From the NCBI GenBank assembly GCA_913063155.1, contig CAJXYU010000008.1, positions 124,001-188,000 of the forward strand: a stretch of DNA of 64,000 nt, read 5' to 3'. The notes beneath the pieces were generated by a model. The model was not told where the DNA came from. It was given only the letters and a program-made list of their open reading frames with translations, and did not search any database. The position numbers were made by a program, and so were the translations under genes. Positions 47,681 through 56,344 of the stretch are shown here, in pieces (positions within the stretch are counted from its first letter, which is position 1; every line of letters begins with the position of its first letter). The DNA is from an uncultured Desulfovibrio sp. (GTDB lineage: Bacteria; Desulfobacterota; Desulfovibrionia; Desulfovibrionales; Desulfovibrionaceae).

Positions 47681-48442
47681 ATGGATCTCGGAACCGTAAT
47701 CGGCATAGTACTTTCATTCGGACTGGTTCTGGCGGCGATCATGACCGGCAGCAGCCTGCTGATCTTCATTTCCGTACCGTCCGCGCTCATTGTTCTCGGC
47801 GGGACCATCGGCGCATCCCTGGTGAACTACCCCATGAACTACGTCATCGGGGTCATCGGGGTCATCAAGAACACCTTCTTTTCCTCCCTGGACAGCCCGT
47901 CCATGGTCATCGACCGTTTCAAGGACTACGCCAACCGCGCCCGCCGCGAAGGCATCCTCTCCCTGGAGCCGCTGCTCAAGGAAATCGACGACGATTACAT
48001 GCGCAAGGGCCTCCAGCTCACGGTGGACGGCTTGGAGCCGCAGACCATCCAGGAAATTCTGGAGACCGAAATATCCTACCTGCAGGAACGCCACGAGACC
48101 GGCGCGGACGTGGTGGCGGTCATGGGTACCCTGGCTCCGGCCATGGGCATGATCGGCACGGTCATCGGCCTGGTGCAGATGCTCCAGACCATGAGCGACC
48201 CCAGCACCATTGGTCCGGCCATGGCCGTGGCCCTGCTGACCACCCTGTACGGCGCAATCCTGGCCAACCTCGTCCTCAACCCCATGGCCGGAAAGCTCAA
48301 GGCGCGCAGCAAGGAGGAAGTGCTGCTGCGCGAAATGATCCTGGAAGGCATCCTGGCCATCTCCAAAGGCGAAAACCCGCGCATCATCGAGGAAAAGCTC
48401 AACAGCTACCTGCCGCCCAAAGACCGGGTGACCGAAGGCTAG
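47681..48442 (+). CDS. motA: Flagellar stator protein MotA/PomA type
   Basis: Inner-membrane ion-channel subunit that turns the flagellar rotor. The 253 residues have four membrane spans (about 3-24, 28-50, 148-170, 180-205), the conserved proline in GTLAPAMGMIGTVIG, and LLTTLYGAILANLV. A cytoplasmic loop between spans 2 and 3 is charged. GAAGAGGGCGGT precedes the ATG. It is followed by two different motB genes, so the stator may have two kinds of B partner. The ion (H+ or Na+) is not decided here. Confidence 0.95.
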   Translation: MDLGTVIGIVLSFGLVLAAIMTGSSLLIFISVPSALIVLGGTIGASLVNYPMNYVIGVIGVIKNTFFSSLDSPSMVIDRFKDYANRARREGILSLEPLLKEIDDDYMRKGLQLTVDGLEPQTIQEILETEISYLQERHETGADVVAVMGTLAPAMGMIGTVIGLVQMLQTMSDPSTIGPAMAVALLTTLYGAILANLVLNPMAGKLKARSKEEVLLREMILEGILAISKGENPRIIEEKLNSYLPPKDRVTEG

Positions 48443-48469
48443 CCCGCGCAGGCGGGCCTGGAGCGAGGC

Positions 48470-49291
48470 ATGGCCAAGAAAAAGAAAAAGCAGAAATGCG
48501 AAGAAATGGCGCCGTGGCTGATCACATTCACTGACGTCATGACCCTCATGCTGACCTTTTTCGTGCTGCTCGTTTCCATGGCCAAGGTGGACGAACGCCG
48601 AAAACTCATAGCCCTGGGCTCCATCATCGGCACCTTCGGCTGGCACGACCAGTCCTACGAAGTCTTTTCCAAGAAGGATACGCGCCGTACCGTGGAACCG
48701 GGCCCCATCGACACCGGCGATATCATGCCCTTGCAACCCCTCCTGTGGGACTACGCCGATGACGACCTGAACTTCCAGTCCAGCCGCTTCGTACAGGTTC
48801 TTTCAGTCAATGCGGACGTCCTTTTCGAATCGGGCAGCACCACCCTTTCCCCGGAAGGCGTCCGGTTCATGCAGACCGTGCTGCCCACCATACGAAACGT
48901 GCAGTATCCGCTGCTCCTGGCCGGGCACACTTCGGAGATGCGCGACGAACTGGGACAACTCTACAAGCCCGGCGACGAAGACAGAGTCCCCGATCTCTCC
49001 TGGAAGATTTCACTGGCCCGCTCATTGGCTGCTTATCGCTGGCTTATCGATAATGGAATGGACCCGGAAAAACTGAAAATGGAAGGCTACGGCAAATTCG
49101 CTCCGCACTATACCATGGACACGCCCGAGGGACGGCGCATGAACCGGAGGGTGGACTTTGTTCTGGACAAGCGTTCATCCATCGAACGTGACCGCATCGA
49201 AGAACTGCCAGAACGCACTCCGGAAGATCCGGGCGTCATTGACATAGACGGCTTTATCTTCGACGTGCGCGATCAGACGCCGGAGCCTTAG
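48470..49291 (+). CDS. motB: Flagellar stator protein MotB, first paralogue
   Basis: Partner of MotA that anchors the stator to peptidoglycan. The 273 residues have a short basic N-tail, a single span (about 15-37) with the channel Asp22 in PWLITFTDVMTLMLTFF, and a periplasmic OmpA-like domain (about 110-235). The domain has DVLFESGSTTLSPEG and GYGKFAPHYTMDTPEGRRMNRRVDF. A C-terminal acidic tail of 35 residues is extra. GGAGCGAGGC precedes the ATG. The second motB starts 2 bp after its stop. Confidence 0.93.
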   Translation: MAKKKKKQKCEEMAPWLITFTDVMTLMLTFFVLLVSMAKVDERRKLIALGSIIGTFGWHDQSYEVFSKKDTRRTVEPGPIDTGDIMPLQPLLWDYADDDLNFQSSRFVQVLSVNADVLFESGSTTLSPEGVRFMQTVLPTIRNVQYPLLLAGHTSEMRDELGQLYKPGDEDRVPDLSWKISLARSLAAYRWLIDNGMDPEKLKMEGYGKFAPHYTMDTPEGRRMNRRVDFVLDKRSSIERDRIEELPERTPEDPGVIDIDGFIFDVRDQTPEP

Positions 49292-49293
49292 CC

Positions 49294-50019
49294 ATGGCCA
49301 AAAAGAAAAAAGAAAAAAAATGCGCTCCCCTGGCGCTCTGGCTGGTCACCTTTTCGGACCTGACGACCCTGCTGCTGACCTTCTTCGTGCTCCTGCTGAC
49401 CATGTCGTCCATGGACAACAGCATCCTGACCACCGTGACCCTGACCACGGCGGACCTGGGCCTTCTGGAACGACGCGGCTCAGGCAAGGTCACGGCCTCG
49501 GAACGGCTGGTGGTCGAACTCATGGACAAGCCGTGGGAGGTGCTGGACAAGAAAAACCGCATCAAGGACCTCCTCTATCCCGAAGACGTCATGCCGCCCG
49601 AGTTGAACAGGGCAACCTTGGATGAGAACGTGGAAATCCTGGCCCGCCATGACGGCGTGGCTCTGGTCATCACCGACGGCTTGCTGTTCAAGGAGGGCCA
49701 GCGGGAGCTTTCCCCGGCCGGCGAATTCGTGGTCGAGCGACTGGTGCCGGTGGTCGGCTACATGACCGCGCCCGTAAACGTCATCGGCTACACCGATATT
49801 CAGGAGGCGGGCGTGGACCCTTATGACGTCTCCGAAGACCGCGCCCTGTCCGTGCTCGGCTTCATGGTGAAAAAAGGCATAAGCCAGAAACGCTTCACCC
49901 TGTCGGCCTACGGCAATGACCGTCCCCGCTACGAGGGCGACGATCCGACGCTGCGGGCCAAGAACCGCAGGGTGGAAATCCTGCTCAAGACCAATCGGCC
50001 CGTAGGGGGCTATCCCTAG
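49294..50019 (+). CDS. Flagellar stator protein MotB, second paralogue
   Basis: The 241-residue MotB-like protein has the same N-tail (MAKKKKEKKC), a span with Asp22 in WLVTFSDLTTLLLTFF, and an OmpA-like domain (about 115-235) with GLLFKEGQRELSPAG and LRAKNRRVEILLK. It lacks the conserved proline before Trp16 that the first copy has, and its linker is different in sequence. It keeps the key channel residue, so it is likely functional. It may form mixed or alternative stators with the one MotA encoded here. Confidence 0.9.
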   Translation: MAKKKKEKKCAPLALWLVTFSDLTTLLLTFFVLLLTMSSMDNSILTTVTLTTADLGLLERRGSGKVTASERLVVELMDKPWEVLDKKNRIKDLLYPEDVMPPELNRATLDENVEILARHDGVALVITDGLLFKEGQRELSPAGEFVVERLVPVVGYMTAPVNVIGYTDIQEAGVDPYDVSEDRALSVLGFMVKKGISQKRFTLSAYGNDRPRYEGDDPTLRAKNRRVEILLKTNRPVGGYP

Positions 50020-50080
50020 TGGATAATCCCGGAATTTCAGGGTAGGGAAGAATATATCAACGAAAACAAAGGTGGTAACC

Positions 50081-50578
50081 GTGGCAGACGAAGAACTCCA
50101 AGACCAAAGCGCAGGCGCCAAGAAAGGCGGCAAACTCAAGTGGATCATTCTGATCGTGCTGCTGCTCGGGCTGGCCGGCGGGGGCTACTTCGCATACACC
50201 AAATTCTTTGCGGCCCCGGCCGAGGAAAGCCAGGCCGAAGCCGAGCCCGCGGACCAACAGATGGCGGAAGAGGCCGAAGGCACCTTGGTGCCCCTGCCCC
50301 TGTTCCTGGTCAACCTGGCGGACCCCCTGGGCCGGCGCTACCTCAAGCTCGGCCTTGAGGTGGAGGTTCGCGACGAAAAGGTCACCGAAGCCCTGAACAA
50401 GAACGAGGCCAAGATCAAGGACACCATGCTCCTGCTGCTTTCCAGCAAGACCTTCGACCAGCTCTCCACGCTCAAGGACAAGGTGGAGCTCAAACAGGAG
50501 ATCGTCCGGAGGCTCAACCAGATTCTGGGGAACGGCGCCATTCTTCGCGTGTACATCACGGAGATGGTCATCCAGTAG
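50081..50578 (+). CDS. fliL: Flagellar basal-body protein FliL
   Basis: Single-pass membrane protein that encloses and tunes the stator. The 165 residues have an N-terminal cytoplasmic stretch, a span at about 22-42 (WIILIVLLLGLAGGGYFAY), an acidic linker and a SPFH-like periplasmic domain with PLPLFLVNLADPLGRRYLKLGLEVEV given by position 71-96. The GTG at 50081 after AAAGGTGG is preferred over a GTG 9 bp upstream. It follows the second motB by 61 bp. Confidence 0.9.
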   Translation: MADEELQDQSAGAKKGGKLKWIILIVLLLGLAGGGYFAYTKFFAAPAEESQAEAEPADQQMAEEAEGTLVPLPLFLVNLADPLGRRYLKLGLEVEVRDEKVTEALNKNEAKIKDTMLLLLSSKTFDQLSTLKDKVELKQEIVRRLNQILGNGAILRVYITEMVIQ

Positions 50579-50663
50579 CACGGTTATTGCAAAAGCACTT
50601 TCGGACCGATCCGGAAACGGACCGTAAACGAAAGAAACCATTTTCGAAATGAGGTAAGGCACC

Positions 50664-51212
50664 ATGTCTGACGATCAAGACAAACTCGCTGAAGAATGGG
50701 CCGCAGCATTGGGCGGAGACGAAGATATAGAGAACGCCGACAACGGCGATATGGCTGCCATGGCCGCTGACGCCGAGGCTTCGGAAGGTTCGGACGAGGC
50801 TCTGGCCGACGAATGGGCCGCAGCTCTGGCCGATTCCGAAGCCGACGATGTACGCGACGAAAAGGAACAGGCCTTCCTGGCCACCCAGGCGCACCCGGCC
50901 CAGTTCGAGGACATGACCGCAGAAGCCAAGGCGGGCGCCGGCGAAGGCGGCAAGCGCGACCTGGAGTTCATCCTGGATATCCCGCTGGACGTCTCTGCGG
51001 AGCTGGGCCGCACCAAACTGCTCATCAACGAACTGCTGCAGTTGGGCCAGGGGTCTGTGGTGGAGCTGAACAAACTGGCCGGCGAGCCGCTGGAAATATA
51101 CGTCAACGGCAAGCTGGTGGCGCGCGGCGAGGCTGTGGTCATCAACGAAAAATTCGGTATCCGCCTGACCGATATCATCAGCCCCATCGAACGGGTGAAG
51201 CAACTTGGCTAG
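50664..51212 (+). CDS. fliN: Flagellar motor switch protein FliN
   Basis: C-ring component that binds CheY-P and the export apparatus. The 182 residues end in a SpoA domain (about 100-180) with LDIPLDVSAELGRTK, GSVVELNKLAGEPLEIYVN and ITDIISPIERVKQ-like ending (TDIISPIERVKQLG). The first 70 residues are very acidic and carry the EEWAAAL motif twice (at about 10-16 and 48-54), where the family usually has one copy. The ribosome site is GAGGTAAGGC. No fliM is present in the window. Confidence 0.93.
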   Translation: MSDDQDKLAEEWAAALGGDEDIENADNGDMAAMAADAEASEGSDEALADEWAAALADSEADDVRDEKEQAFLATQAHPAQFEDMTAEAKAGAGEGGKRDLEFILDIPLDVSAELGRTKLLINELLQLGQGSVVELNKLAGEPLEIYVNGKLVARGEAVVINEKFGIRLTDIISPIERVKQLG

Positions 51213-51219
51213 TCCGACC

Positions 51220-51597
51220 ATGGCGGGAAACGCCACGGCCATGGGGCCGTTGGTGGATACGGGAACCAGCATCTTCACCACCGCCGGTTACCTGTTTCTC
51301 ATTCTGGGTGTCATTTTTCTGGCTTATTGGGTGCTCAGGCGCTACGGCCCTTATGGGGCGACCCCGGCCGGAAGCGGTGGAAACACCCCAAAACTCCTGG
51401 GACGGCTCCTGCTCGGCAGCAGGCAGAGCGTAACGGTGGTGCGCTACAGACACAAAACCCTGGTGCTGGGCGTCACCGAGGAAAACATCAATTTGCTCAC
51501 GGAGTTGGAGGGCGAGGAAGAGGACGAAGAGGAAGACTCCCTGTCCCTGAATTTCGCCAACCTGCTCAAAAGGAAAGTCGATGGCACGGATTCGTGA
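51220..51597 (+). CDS. fliO: Flagellar export protein FliO
   Basis: Small membrane protein that helps FliP assemble. The 125 residues have one span (about 20-40, TAGYLFLILGVIFLAYWVLR), a basic segment, and the FliO domain GRLLLGSRQSVTVVRYRHKTLVLGVTEENI given by position 60-89. The tail is strongly acidic. An ATG at 51220 is preferred over a TTG 15 bp upstream that overlaps fliN. It overlaps fliP by 17 bp, so translation is coupled. Confidence 0.85.
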   Translation: MAGNATAMGPLVDTGTSIFTTAGYLFLILGVIFLAYWVLRRYGPYGATPAGSGGNTPKLLGRLLLGSRQSVTVVRYRHKTLVLGVTEENINLLTELEGEEEDEEEDSLSLNFANLLKRKVDGTDS

Positions 51598-52360
51598 TTG
51601 TTTCTGCATGAAACCCATCATGGCTCTTGCGGCGGCAACGGGTCTGCTGGTCCTTGCCACAACCGCTTTCGCGCAAGATCCGGTCATCCCTAAACTGACG
51701 CTCAACCTTGCCGCGGGACAGGCCGAACCCAAAGAGATCTCCACCCTGCTGGAGGTCCTGTTCCTGTTCACTGTACTGACCATGGCTCCGGCCATCATGC
51801 TGACCATGACCTCGTTCACGCGCATCATCATCGTCTTCCACTTCCTGCGCCAAGCCATGGGCACGCAGCAAATGCCGCCGAACCAGATCATCGCCAGTCT
51901 GGCCATCTTCATGACCATGGTAATCATGTGGCCCGTAGGCTCCCAAATAAACAATCTCGCGCTCCAGCCCTACCTGGAGGAAGAGATCCCCTTCGACGAA
52001 GCGCTCAAGAGGGCCCAGGACCCCATCAGAACCTTCATGTTCAAGCACACCAGGGAAAAGGACCTGTCCATTTTCTATTCCATTTCCAAAATGGAACGGC
52101 CCAAGAACAAGGAGGAAGTCCCCCTGATGATGCTGGTGGCGGCCTACACCATCAGCGAACTCAAAACCGGTTTCACCATCGGGTTCCTGATATACATCCC
52201 GTTCCTGATTCTGGACATGGTGGTGGCCAGCATCCTGCTCTCCATGGGCATGATGATGTTGCCTCCGGTCATGGTCTCCTTGCCGTTCAAAATTTTGCTG
52301 TTCATCCTGGTGGACGGCTGGAACCTGGTCATCGGCTCGTTGGTGAACACCTTCCAGTGA
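51581..52360 (+). CDS. fliP: Flagellar export gate protein FliP
   Basis: Core of the type III export gate. The 259 residues begin with a cleavable signal (LAAATGLLVLATTAFAQ) and then four spans with LTMTSFTRIIIVFHFLRQA, PPNQIIASLAIFMT, and VPLMMLVAAYTISELKTGF, all diagnostic. The C-terminal DMVVASILLSMGMMMLPP is the family's most conserved stretch. An internal ATG 27 bp downstream is also possible. It overlaps fliO and is followed by fliQ after 34 bp. Confidence 0.95.
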   Translation: MARIRDCFCMKPIMALAAATGLLVLATTAFAQDPVIPKLTLNLAAGQAEPKEISTLLEVLFLFTVLTMAPAIMLTMTSFTRIIIVFHFLRQAMGTQQMPPNQIIASLAIFMTMVIMWPVGSQINNLALQPYLEEEIPFDEALKRAQDPIRTFMFKHTREKDLSIFYSISKMERPKNKEEVPLMMLVAAYTISELKTGFTIGFLIYIPFLILDMVVASILLSMGMMMLPPVMVSLPFKILLFILVDGWNLVIGSLVNTFQ

Positions 52361-52394
52361 CGTAATCCAGGCAACATCCGAGGAGTAGTCCGTC

Positions 52395-52664
52395 ATGACA
52401 CCGGAATTCGTCATCGGCTTCGCACGGGAAGCCATTGAAACAACCCTCATGATCGCCCTGCCCATGCTTGCGGTGGGCATGATCGTGGGCCTGACCGTCA
52501 GCATCTTTCAGGCGGCCACTCAGTTGCAGGAAATGACCCTGACCATCGTGCCCAAGATCATCGCCATTTTTCTGGCTCTTCTCGTCGCCTTCCCATGGAT
52601 CATGGACAAGATGATCTCCTATACGACCAATCTCTTTCTGAACCTGCCCAACTACATAAAATAA
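52395..52664 (+). CDS. fliQ: Flagellar export gate protein FliQ
   Basis: The 89-residue protein has two membrane spans (about 15-38 and 50-75) and the family motif FQAATQLQEMTLTIVPKI. GAGGAGTAGTCC precedes the ATG. It ends the flagellar operon, followed by a terminator. fliR, which often comes next, is not here. Confidence 0.95.
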   Translation: MTPEFVIGFAREAIETTLMIALPMLAVGMIVGLTVSIFQAATQLQEMTLTIVPKIIAIFLALLVAFPWIMDKMISYTTNLFLNLPNYIK

Positions 52665-52670
52665 CTCATC

Positions 52671-52728
52671 TTCATAAAGGGCCTCCCGGCCAAGCCTCGG
52701 CCGTCCCGCCCTTTGTGAACTTTTTCTT
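52671..52728 (+). terminator. Terminator of the flagellar operon
   Basis: TTCATAAAGGGC (52671-52682) pairs with GCCCTTTGTGAA (52708-52719) over 12 bp with one G-T pair, and TTTTTCTTTT follows. It contains a small inner GGCC pairing. Confidence 0.75.
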
Positions 52729-52800
52729 TTGCAGAACCCCCCTTGACGAAATCCGTCCGAAGTATATGTTCCCGCAAACATACCTGCGGAGAATAGAAAT

Positions 52801-53010
52801 ATGACGATGGAATTATACTTTGTTTGCGGCCTGTTGGCCTTTGCCCTGACCAAAGTGCTTATTGGCTTGGAGCACTTCGTGGCCACCCACTGGCTCCACA
52901 AACATTCCCTTTTCCGCAAAAAACTTAGAAATTTTGAGAAAAAACATCCCCACCTCTGCGACAATCAGGACGTTTTCTACTGCTTCTTCAAACGGGATTC
53001 CTTTCATTAA
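52801..53010 (+). CDS. Possible small membrane protein
   Basis: A 69-codon frame begins with a hydrophobic N-terminus (MELYFVCGLLAFALTKVLIG from codon 3). GGAG lies 11 nt before the ATG. The rest is basic and His-rich. A 79-codon frame on the opposite strand over the same DNA is also open but has no ribosome site. Neither matches a family I know, so this is tentative. Confidence 0.35.
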   Translation: MTMELYFVCGLLAFALTKVLIGLEHFVATHWLHKHSLFRKKLRNFEKKHPHLCDNQDVFYCFFKRDSFH

Positions 53011-53122
53011 AGCCACGGCGCAATCCTCGGCTCCGCCCATGAGCATGGACAAGACAACGGCTCACATTCACATTATTTCTCTCAGTTTTCCCAAGCAGAT
53101 ACCATAGAACAGTCCCACATCT

Positions 53123-53146
53123 TCACAGGGGGCGTCTCCCCTGTGA
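53123..53146. repeat. Short hairpin with TCACAGGGG arms
   Basis: A 9-bp stem (53123-53131 with 53138-53146) has a 6-nt loop. Its TTCACAGGG/CCCTGTGA core matches the hairpin at 59625-59658. Confidence 0.5.
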
Positions 53147-53283
53147 GGCCCCGGGATGAGCGTGTACTTTTGGGCGCACCGCTCATCTGTCAAACGCCTC
53201 ATTACAGGTCAGGCCGCCAAACTTCCTTTTCCAGCCGGCAGCGGCTATACTGAGCCATTCAACAGCCGTCACAAGGAAGGACG

Positions 53284-54888
53284 ATGAGCGAACACTCGCA
53301 AGATGCCCTGCTCAAAAAAATAGAGGAACTCGAACGGGAACTGGCCCAGACACGCAACGGTTTCGCCGAGCGGGAAAAAAGCTGCCAGCTGGCCTGGGAG
53401 AAAAGCAGACGCAACGAAGAGCGGCTGCAAATCGCCAACATCATCATCAACAAAAGTCCGGTCATTCTCTTCCGTCGCCGCGCGGGCGAGGACGCCACGC
53501 TGGAATTCGTCTCGGAAAACATCAGCCAGTTCGGATACAGGGCCCGGGACTTTCTGGACGGCGCCATCTCTTTCAGGGATATCGTCCACCCGGAGGACGC
53601 GGAGCGGGTTGGACGAGAGGTCGAGTTTCACACCGAAAGGGACGCCGACGAATATCTGCAGGAATACCGCATTCTGACCAAGGGCCGGGAAGTCCGGTGG
53701 CTGACGGACAAGACCGTGGTGATGCGCGACAAGGCGGGCAACAAACTCTTCCACCAAGGCATATTGGCGGATATCACGGCCCGCAAAAAAGCGGAAGACC
53801 AGCTCCAGGCGGAAAAAGACAAACTGAACCGCATCCTGGAGACTGCCGCCCAAGGGTTCATACTCATGGACCTGGACCTGCGATACGTGGAAATCAACGA
53901 AAGTTACTGTACCATGTTGGGCTACACCAGAGAGGAACTTCTCGGCAAACGGCCCTATGACGTAGCCACCCCGGAATTCAAACTTTATTTGAGGACCCAC
54001 GGAGAACAGCTGCTGCGCCGGGAAAAACGCAAGTTCGAGGGCAGCCTGATTCACAAGGACGGACACACCGTGCCGGTCATGATCCACGCCAACACCCTGC
54101 GCGACGAGAACGGGATTCCCATCGGCAACGTGGCCTTCGTCTCGGACCTCACCGAACAGAAAAAAGCTCTGCAACTGGCGGAAGAAGTGCAAAAAAGCCT
54201 CCTGCCGACACAGGCGCCGACCTACCCCGGCCTGGACATTGCCGGGCGCAGCCTGTCCAGCGACGTCGTGGGGGGCGATTATTTCGATTACCTGGAAGGC
54301 GTCGACGGCCTGAACATCGCGGTGGGGGACATTGCCGGACACGGCGTGGACGCCGCCCTGCTCATGACCTCGGCCCGGGCCTTCATGCGCATGCGCGCTT
54401 CCCAGCCGGGATCCCCGGCCCAGATCGTGGATGAGATGAACCGCCACCTGGCGGCGGACCTCTTCGGCACAGGAAGATTCATGACCCTGTTCCTGGTGCG
54501 CTTCGACCCGGAAAACGGCAGGGCCAGTTGGGTGCGAGCAGGACACGATCCCGCTCTGATCTATTGTCCGGTGCAAGACACTTTCGAAGAAATGGGCGGC
54601 TCGGGGCTGCCCCTGGGCGTGGACGAGGACATCAACTATGAGGAACAGTTCTCGGAGATGTATCCCGGCCAGATCATCGCCATCGGTACGGACGGCATCT
54701 GGGAGGCGGAATCGCCGGACCGCGAGATGTTCGGGAAGGAGCGCTTCCGCGACCTGATCAGGAGAAACGCGGAAAAGCCTTCGGCAGCCATCCTGGACGC
54801 CATCTACCGGGAAATCCAGCATTTCACGGGCGAACTCAGACAGCGGGACGACATCACCCTGGTGATCATCAAGTACCGTTCCGAATAA
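53284..54888 (+). CDS. PAS-PAS-PP2C (RsbU/SpoIIE type) serine phosphatase
   Basis: A soluble 534-residue signalling protein: a coiled-coil start (1-50), PAS 1 (about 50-165, with FRDIVHPEDAERVGRE), PAS 2 (about 178-295) and a C-terminal PP2C/SpoIIE domain (about 310-532). The phosphatase shows VVGGDYFDY, VGDIAGHGVDAALLM, IGTDGIWEAE and RQRDDITLVIIK, with metal-binding aspartates in place. AAGGAAGGACG precedes the ATG. It probably dephosphorylates an anti-sigma-factor antagonist or similar protein in response to a small molecule or redox cue bound by the PAS units. No such partner is adjacent. Confidence 0.9.
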   Translation: MSEHSQDALLKKIEELERELAQTRNGFAEREKSCQLAWEKSRRNEERLQIANIIINKSPVILFRRRAGEDATLEFVSENISQFGYRARDFLDGAISFRDIVHPEDAERVGREVEFHTERDADEYLQEYRILTKGREVRWLTDKTVVMRDKAGNKLFHQGILADITARKKAEDQLQAEKDKLNRILETAAQGFILMDLDLRYVEINESYCTMLGYTREELLGKRPYDVATPEFKLYLRTHGEQLLRREKRKFEGSLIHKDGHTVPVMIHANTLRDENGIPIGNVAFVSDLTEQKKALQLAEEVQKSLLPTQAPTYPGLDIAGRSLSSDVVGGDYFDYLEGVDGLNIAVGDIAGHGVDAALLMTSARAFMRMRASQPGSPAQIVDEMNRHLAADLFGTGRFMTLFLVRFDPENGRASWVRAGHDPALIYCPVQDTFEEMGGSGLPLGVDEDINYEEQFSEMYPGQIIAIGTDGIWEAESPDREMFGKERFRDLIRRNAEKPSAAILDAIYREIQHFTGELRQRDDITLVIIKYRSE

Positions 54889-55023
54889 ACACCGACATTC
54901 CCGCAGGTTGGCGAAATCCCGAATTCGACGCGCTCATCGGGTTGCCCTTTTGTGCGCGAGCATGTAGAGAAAGCCACTGACCGCAGGCGCTGCGGGCTGT
55001 ATTTTACTCAGGAGGATTAGAAC

Positions 55024-55305
55024 GTGGCTGCCACAGTAGACGAAATCACCATCAACTATACCGAGGACGACCAGCTCATCGTCCAGGAACTGGACAAAGT
55101 CGTGCTCTCCAAGGGCGCATGGACCACCATCCTGTTCCGATATCAGGAATGGAACCGCGCCAAAGAAGAGTACGGTCCGGAAAAATATTCCATTCGCCGC
55201 TACCAGAAGGTCAGCGGAACCTACCGGCCCAAATCCAAATTCAACATCTCCAGCAAGGCCCAGGCGGAAAAGATCGTCGAAGCGCTTAACAGCTGGATTC
55301 AGTAG
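55024..55305 (+). CDS. Small conserved protein of unknown function
   Basis: The 93-residue protein starts at GTG after AGGAGGATTAGAAC. It has VQELDKVVLSKGAWTTILFRY, YGPEKYSIRRYQKV and FNISSKAQAEKIVEAL blocks. It is soluble and charged. I believe similar proteins occur in sulfate-reducing Deltaproteobacteria, but I cannot name a family. It is closed by a clean terminator, so it is a single-gene unit. Confidence 0.8.
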   Translation: MAATVDEITINYTEDDQLIVQELDKVVLSKGAWTTILFRYQEWNRAKEEYGPEKYSIRRYQKVSGTYRPKSKFNISSKAQAEKIVEALNSWIQ

Positions 55306-55311
55306 TGATAC

Positions 55312-55336
55312 AAGGGAGACTTGGTCTCCCTTTTTT
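55312..55336 (+). terminator. Intrinsic terminator
   Basis: AAGGGAGAC (55312-55320) pairs with GTCTCCCTT (55324-55332) with a 3-nt loop, and T continues to 55336. It lies 7 bp after the preceding gene. Confidence 0.85.
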
Positions 55337-55367
55337 GTTCTCCAGACCCGAAGCGTTCGGAGCCCTC

Positions 55368-55745
55368 ATGGACAAAACACTCTTTTCCGCTCTCGCCTTC
55401 GTGCTCTTGCTCAGTGGAATGGCCTTTGCCGGTTCCCTCAACACCACGGACATAGGTCCGGGCATGGACTGGAAGACCCACGCCTGCATCAAACCGGCTC
55501 CGCCTCCGGTGCCATCCATCACCGACGCCAAAAGCTACGGCACGGCCATCAAGGTCTACAACGCCTATGTGAAAATGGTGAACGAATACATCAAGTGCGT
55601 GAACAACGAGGCCCAGCAGGACGCCAAAAGCGTTATCGAATCCATCAATCAGGGCTCGAAGGACACGGTTCGCTCCATCACCAAGGACGCCAGGAAGCTG
55701 CTGCAAAACATCGAGGCCAAACACCCCGATAACAAGACACTGTAA
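55368..55745 (+). CDS. Small exported protein of unknown function
   Basis: The 125-residue protein starts at MDKTLFSALAFVLLLSGMAF with a Sec signal ending in AFA-G. The mature part has two cysteines (in THACIKP and YIKCVNNEA), which could form a disulfide, a Pro-rich turn, and a helical C-terminal half. The start at 55368 is chosen over one 21 codons upstream because that one lies in the terminator. No family is recognised. It is convergent with the methyltransferase at 55750. Confidence 0.7.
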   Translation: MDKTLFSALAFVLLLSGMAFAGSLNTTDIGPGMDWKTHACIKPAPPPVPSITDAKSYGTAIKVYNAYVKMVNEYIKCVNNEAQQDAKSVIESINQGSKDTVRSITKDARKLLQNIEAKHPDNKTL

Positions 55746-55749
55746 GGAT

Positions 55750-56322
55750 CTACTTCTGAAGCAATCCGGCAATGCGCAGTGCGTCGTCTCCCATGTAGGC
55801 GATGATGGAGCGCGCGTTGGGATAAATGAAGGACGGCTTCTCTCCTTGAAAATCCTCCTCCTTCCAGGAGGAAAGATGCCGTTCATGTTCATTGCCGAAG
55901 GCAGCCCCCTGCGCGGCGACGTTCCTGGGCACGGACACAAGCACGTTGCGACTCACACGCCGGCACTGGCGGAGCACCCCCTCGCCCTGCTCGCGGGTAA
56001 AGTGCTCCAGCACATCGGACATGACCAGCAGGTCATAGACGGCATCGGCCATGCCCGGCAGCAATTCCGCCGCATCACCTAAGTATATATTGTCATAGAT
56101 GAACTCGTGCACCGGGGTCAGGTATTGTTCAAAGACCTCGATGCCGTCGATGCGCACCTTCCAGTCGTGGTAGCGTTCCTCCTCACCCCACAATTCCAGG
56201 TATTCCCGAGCCAGGAAGCCGAACTTGCCAAACCCCACCCCCACGTCGAGCATACTCTCGGGCCGGGTCATCATGATCATGGTCACGATTTCGTTGAGTT
56301 GTGCAGGATGGCTTGTAGGCAT
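55750..56322 (-). CDS. Class I SAM-dependent methyltransferase
   Basis: The 190-residue protein has MLDVGVGFGKFGFLARE as the SAM loop, IDGIEVFEQYLTP as the acidic strand, and YDLLVMSDVLEHF as the post-I motif. It starts at MPTSHPAQLNEIV; 27 codons upstream lie in the rlmB end and are rejected. GGAGACGCC is just ahead of the ATG. It is 22 bp after rlmB and probably on the same transcript. Its substrate is unknown. Confidence 0.85.
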   Translation of the reverse strand: MPTSHPAQLNEIVTMIMMTRPESMLDVGVGFGKFGFLAREYLELWGEEERYHDWKVRIDGIEVFEQYLTPVHEFIYDNIYLGDAAELLPGMADAVYDLLVMSDVLEHFTREQGEGVLRQCRRVSRNVLVSVPRNVAAQGAAFGNEHERHLSSWKEEDFQGEKPSFIYPNARSIIAYMGDDALRIAGLLQK

Positions 56323-56344
56323 GGCGTCTCCGGAGGAAAAGGTG

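Larger units (their letters stand above)
52729..53283. other. Long gap between fliQ and the PAS phosphatase
   Basis: It holds a possible 69-residue gene (52801-53010) and a hairpin at 53123-53146. Frames on both strands overlap at 52801-53052, so coding is uncertain. Nothing else is evident. Confidence 0.5.

Noticed and set aside
52813-53052. 79-codon minus frame in the gap after fliQ
   Set aside because: It has no ribosome site and overlaps a plus frame that has one; kept only as an uncertainty.
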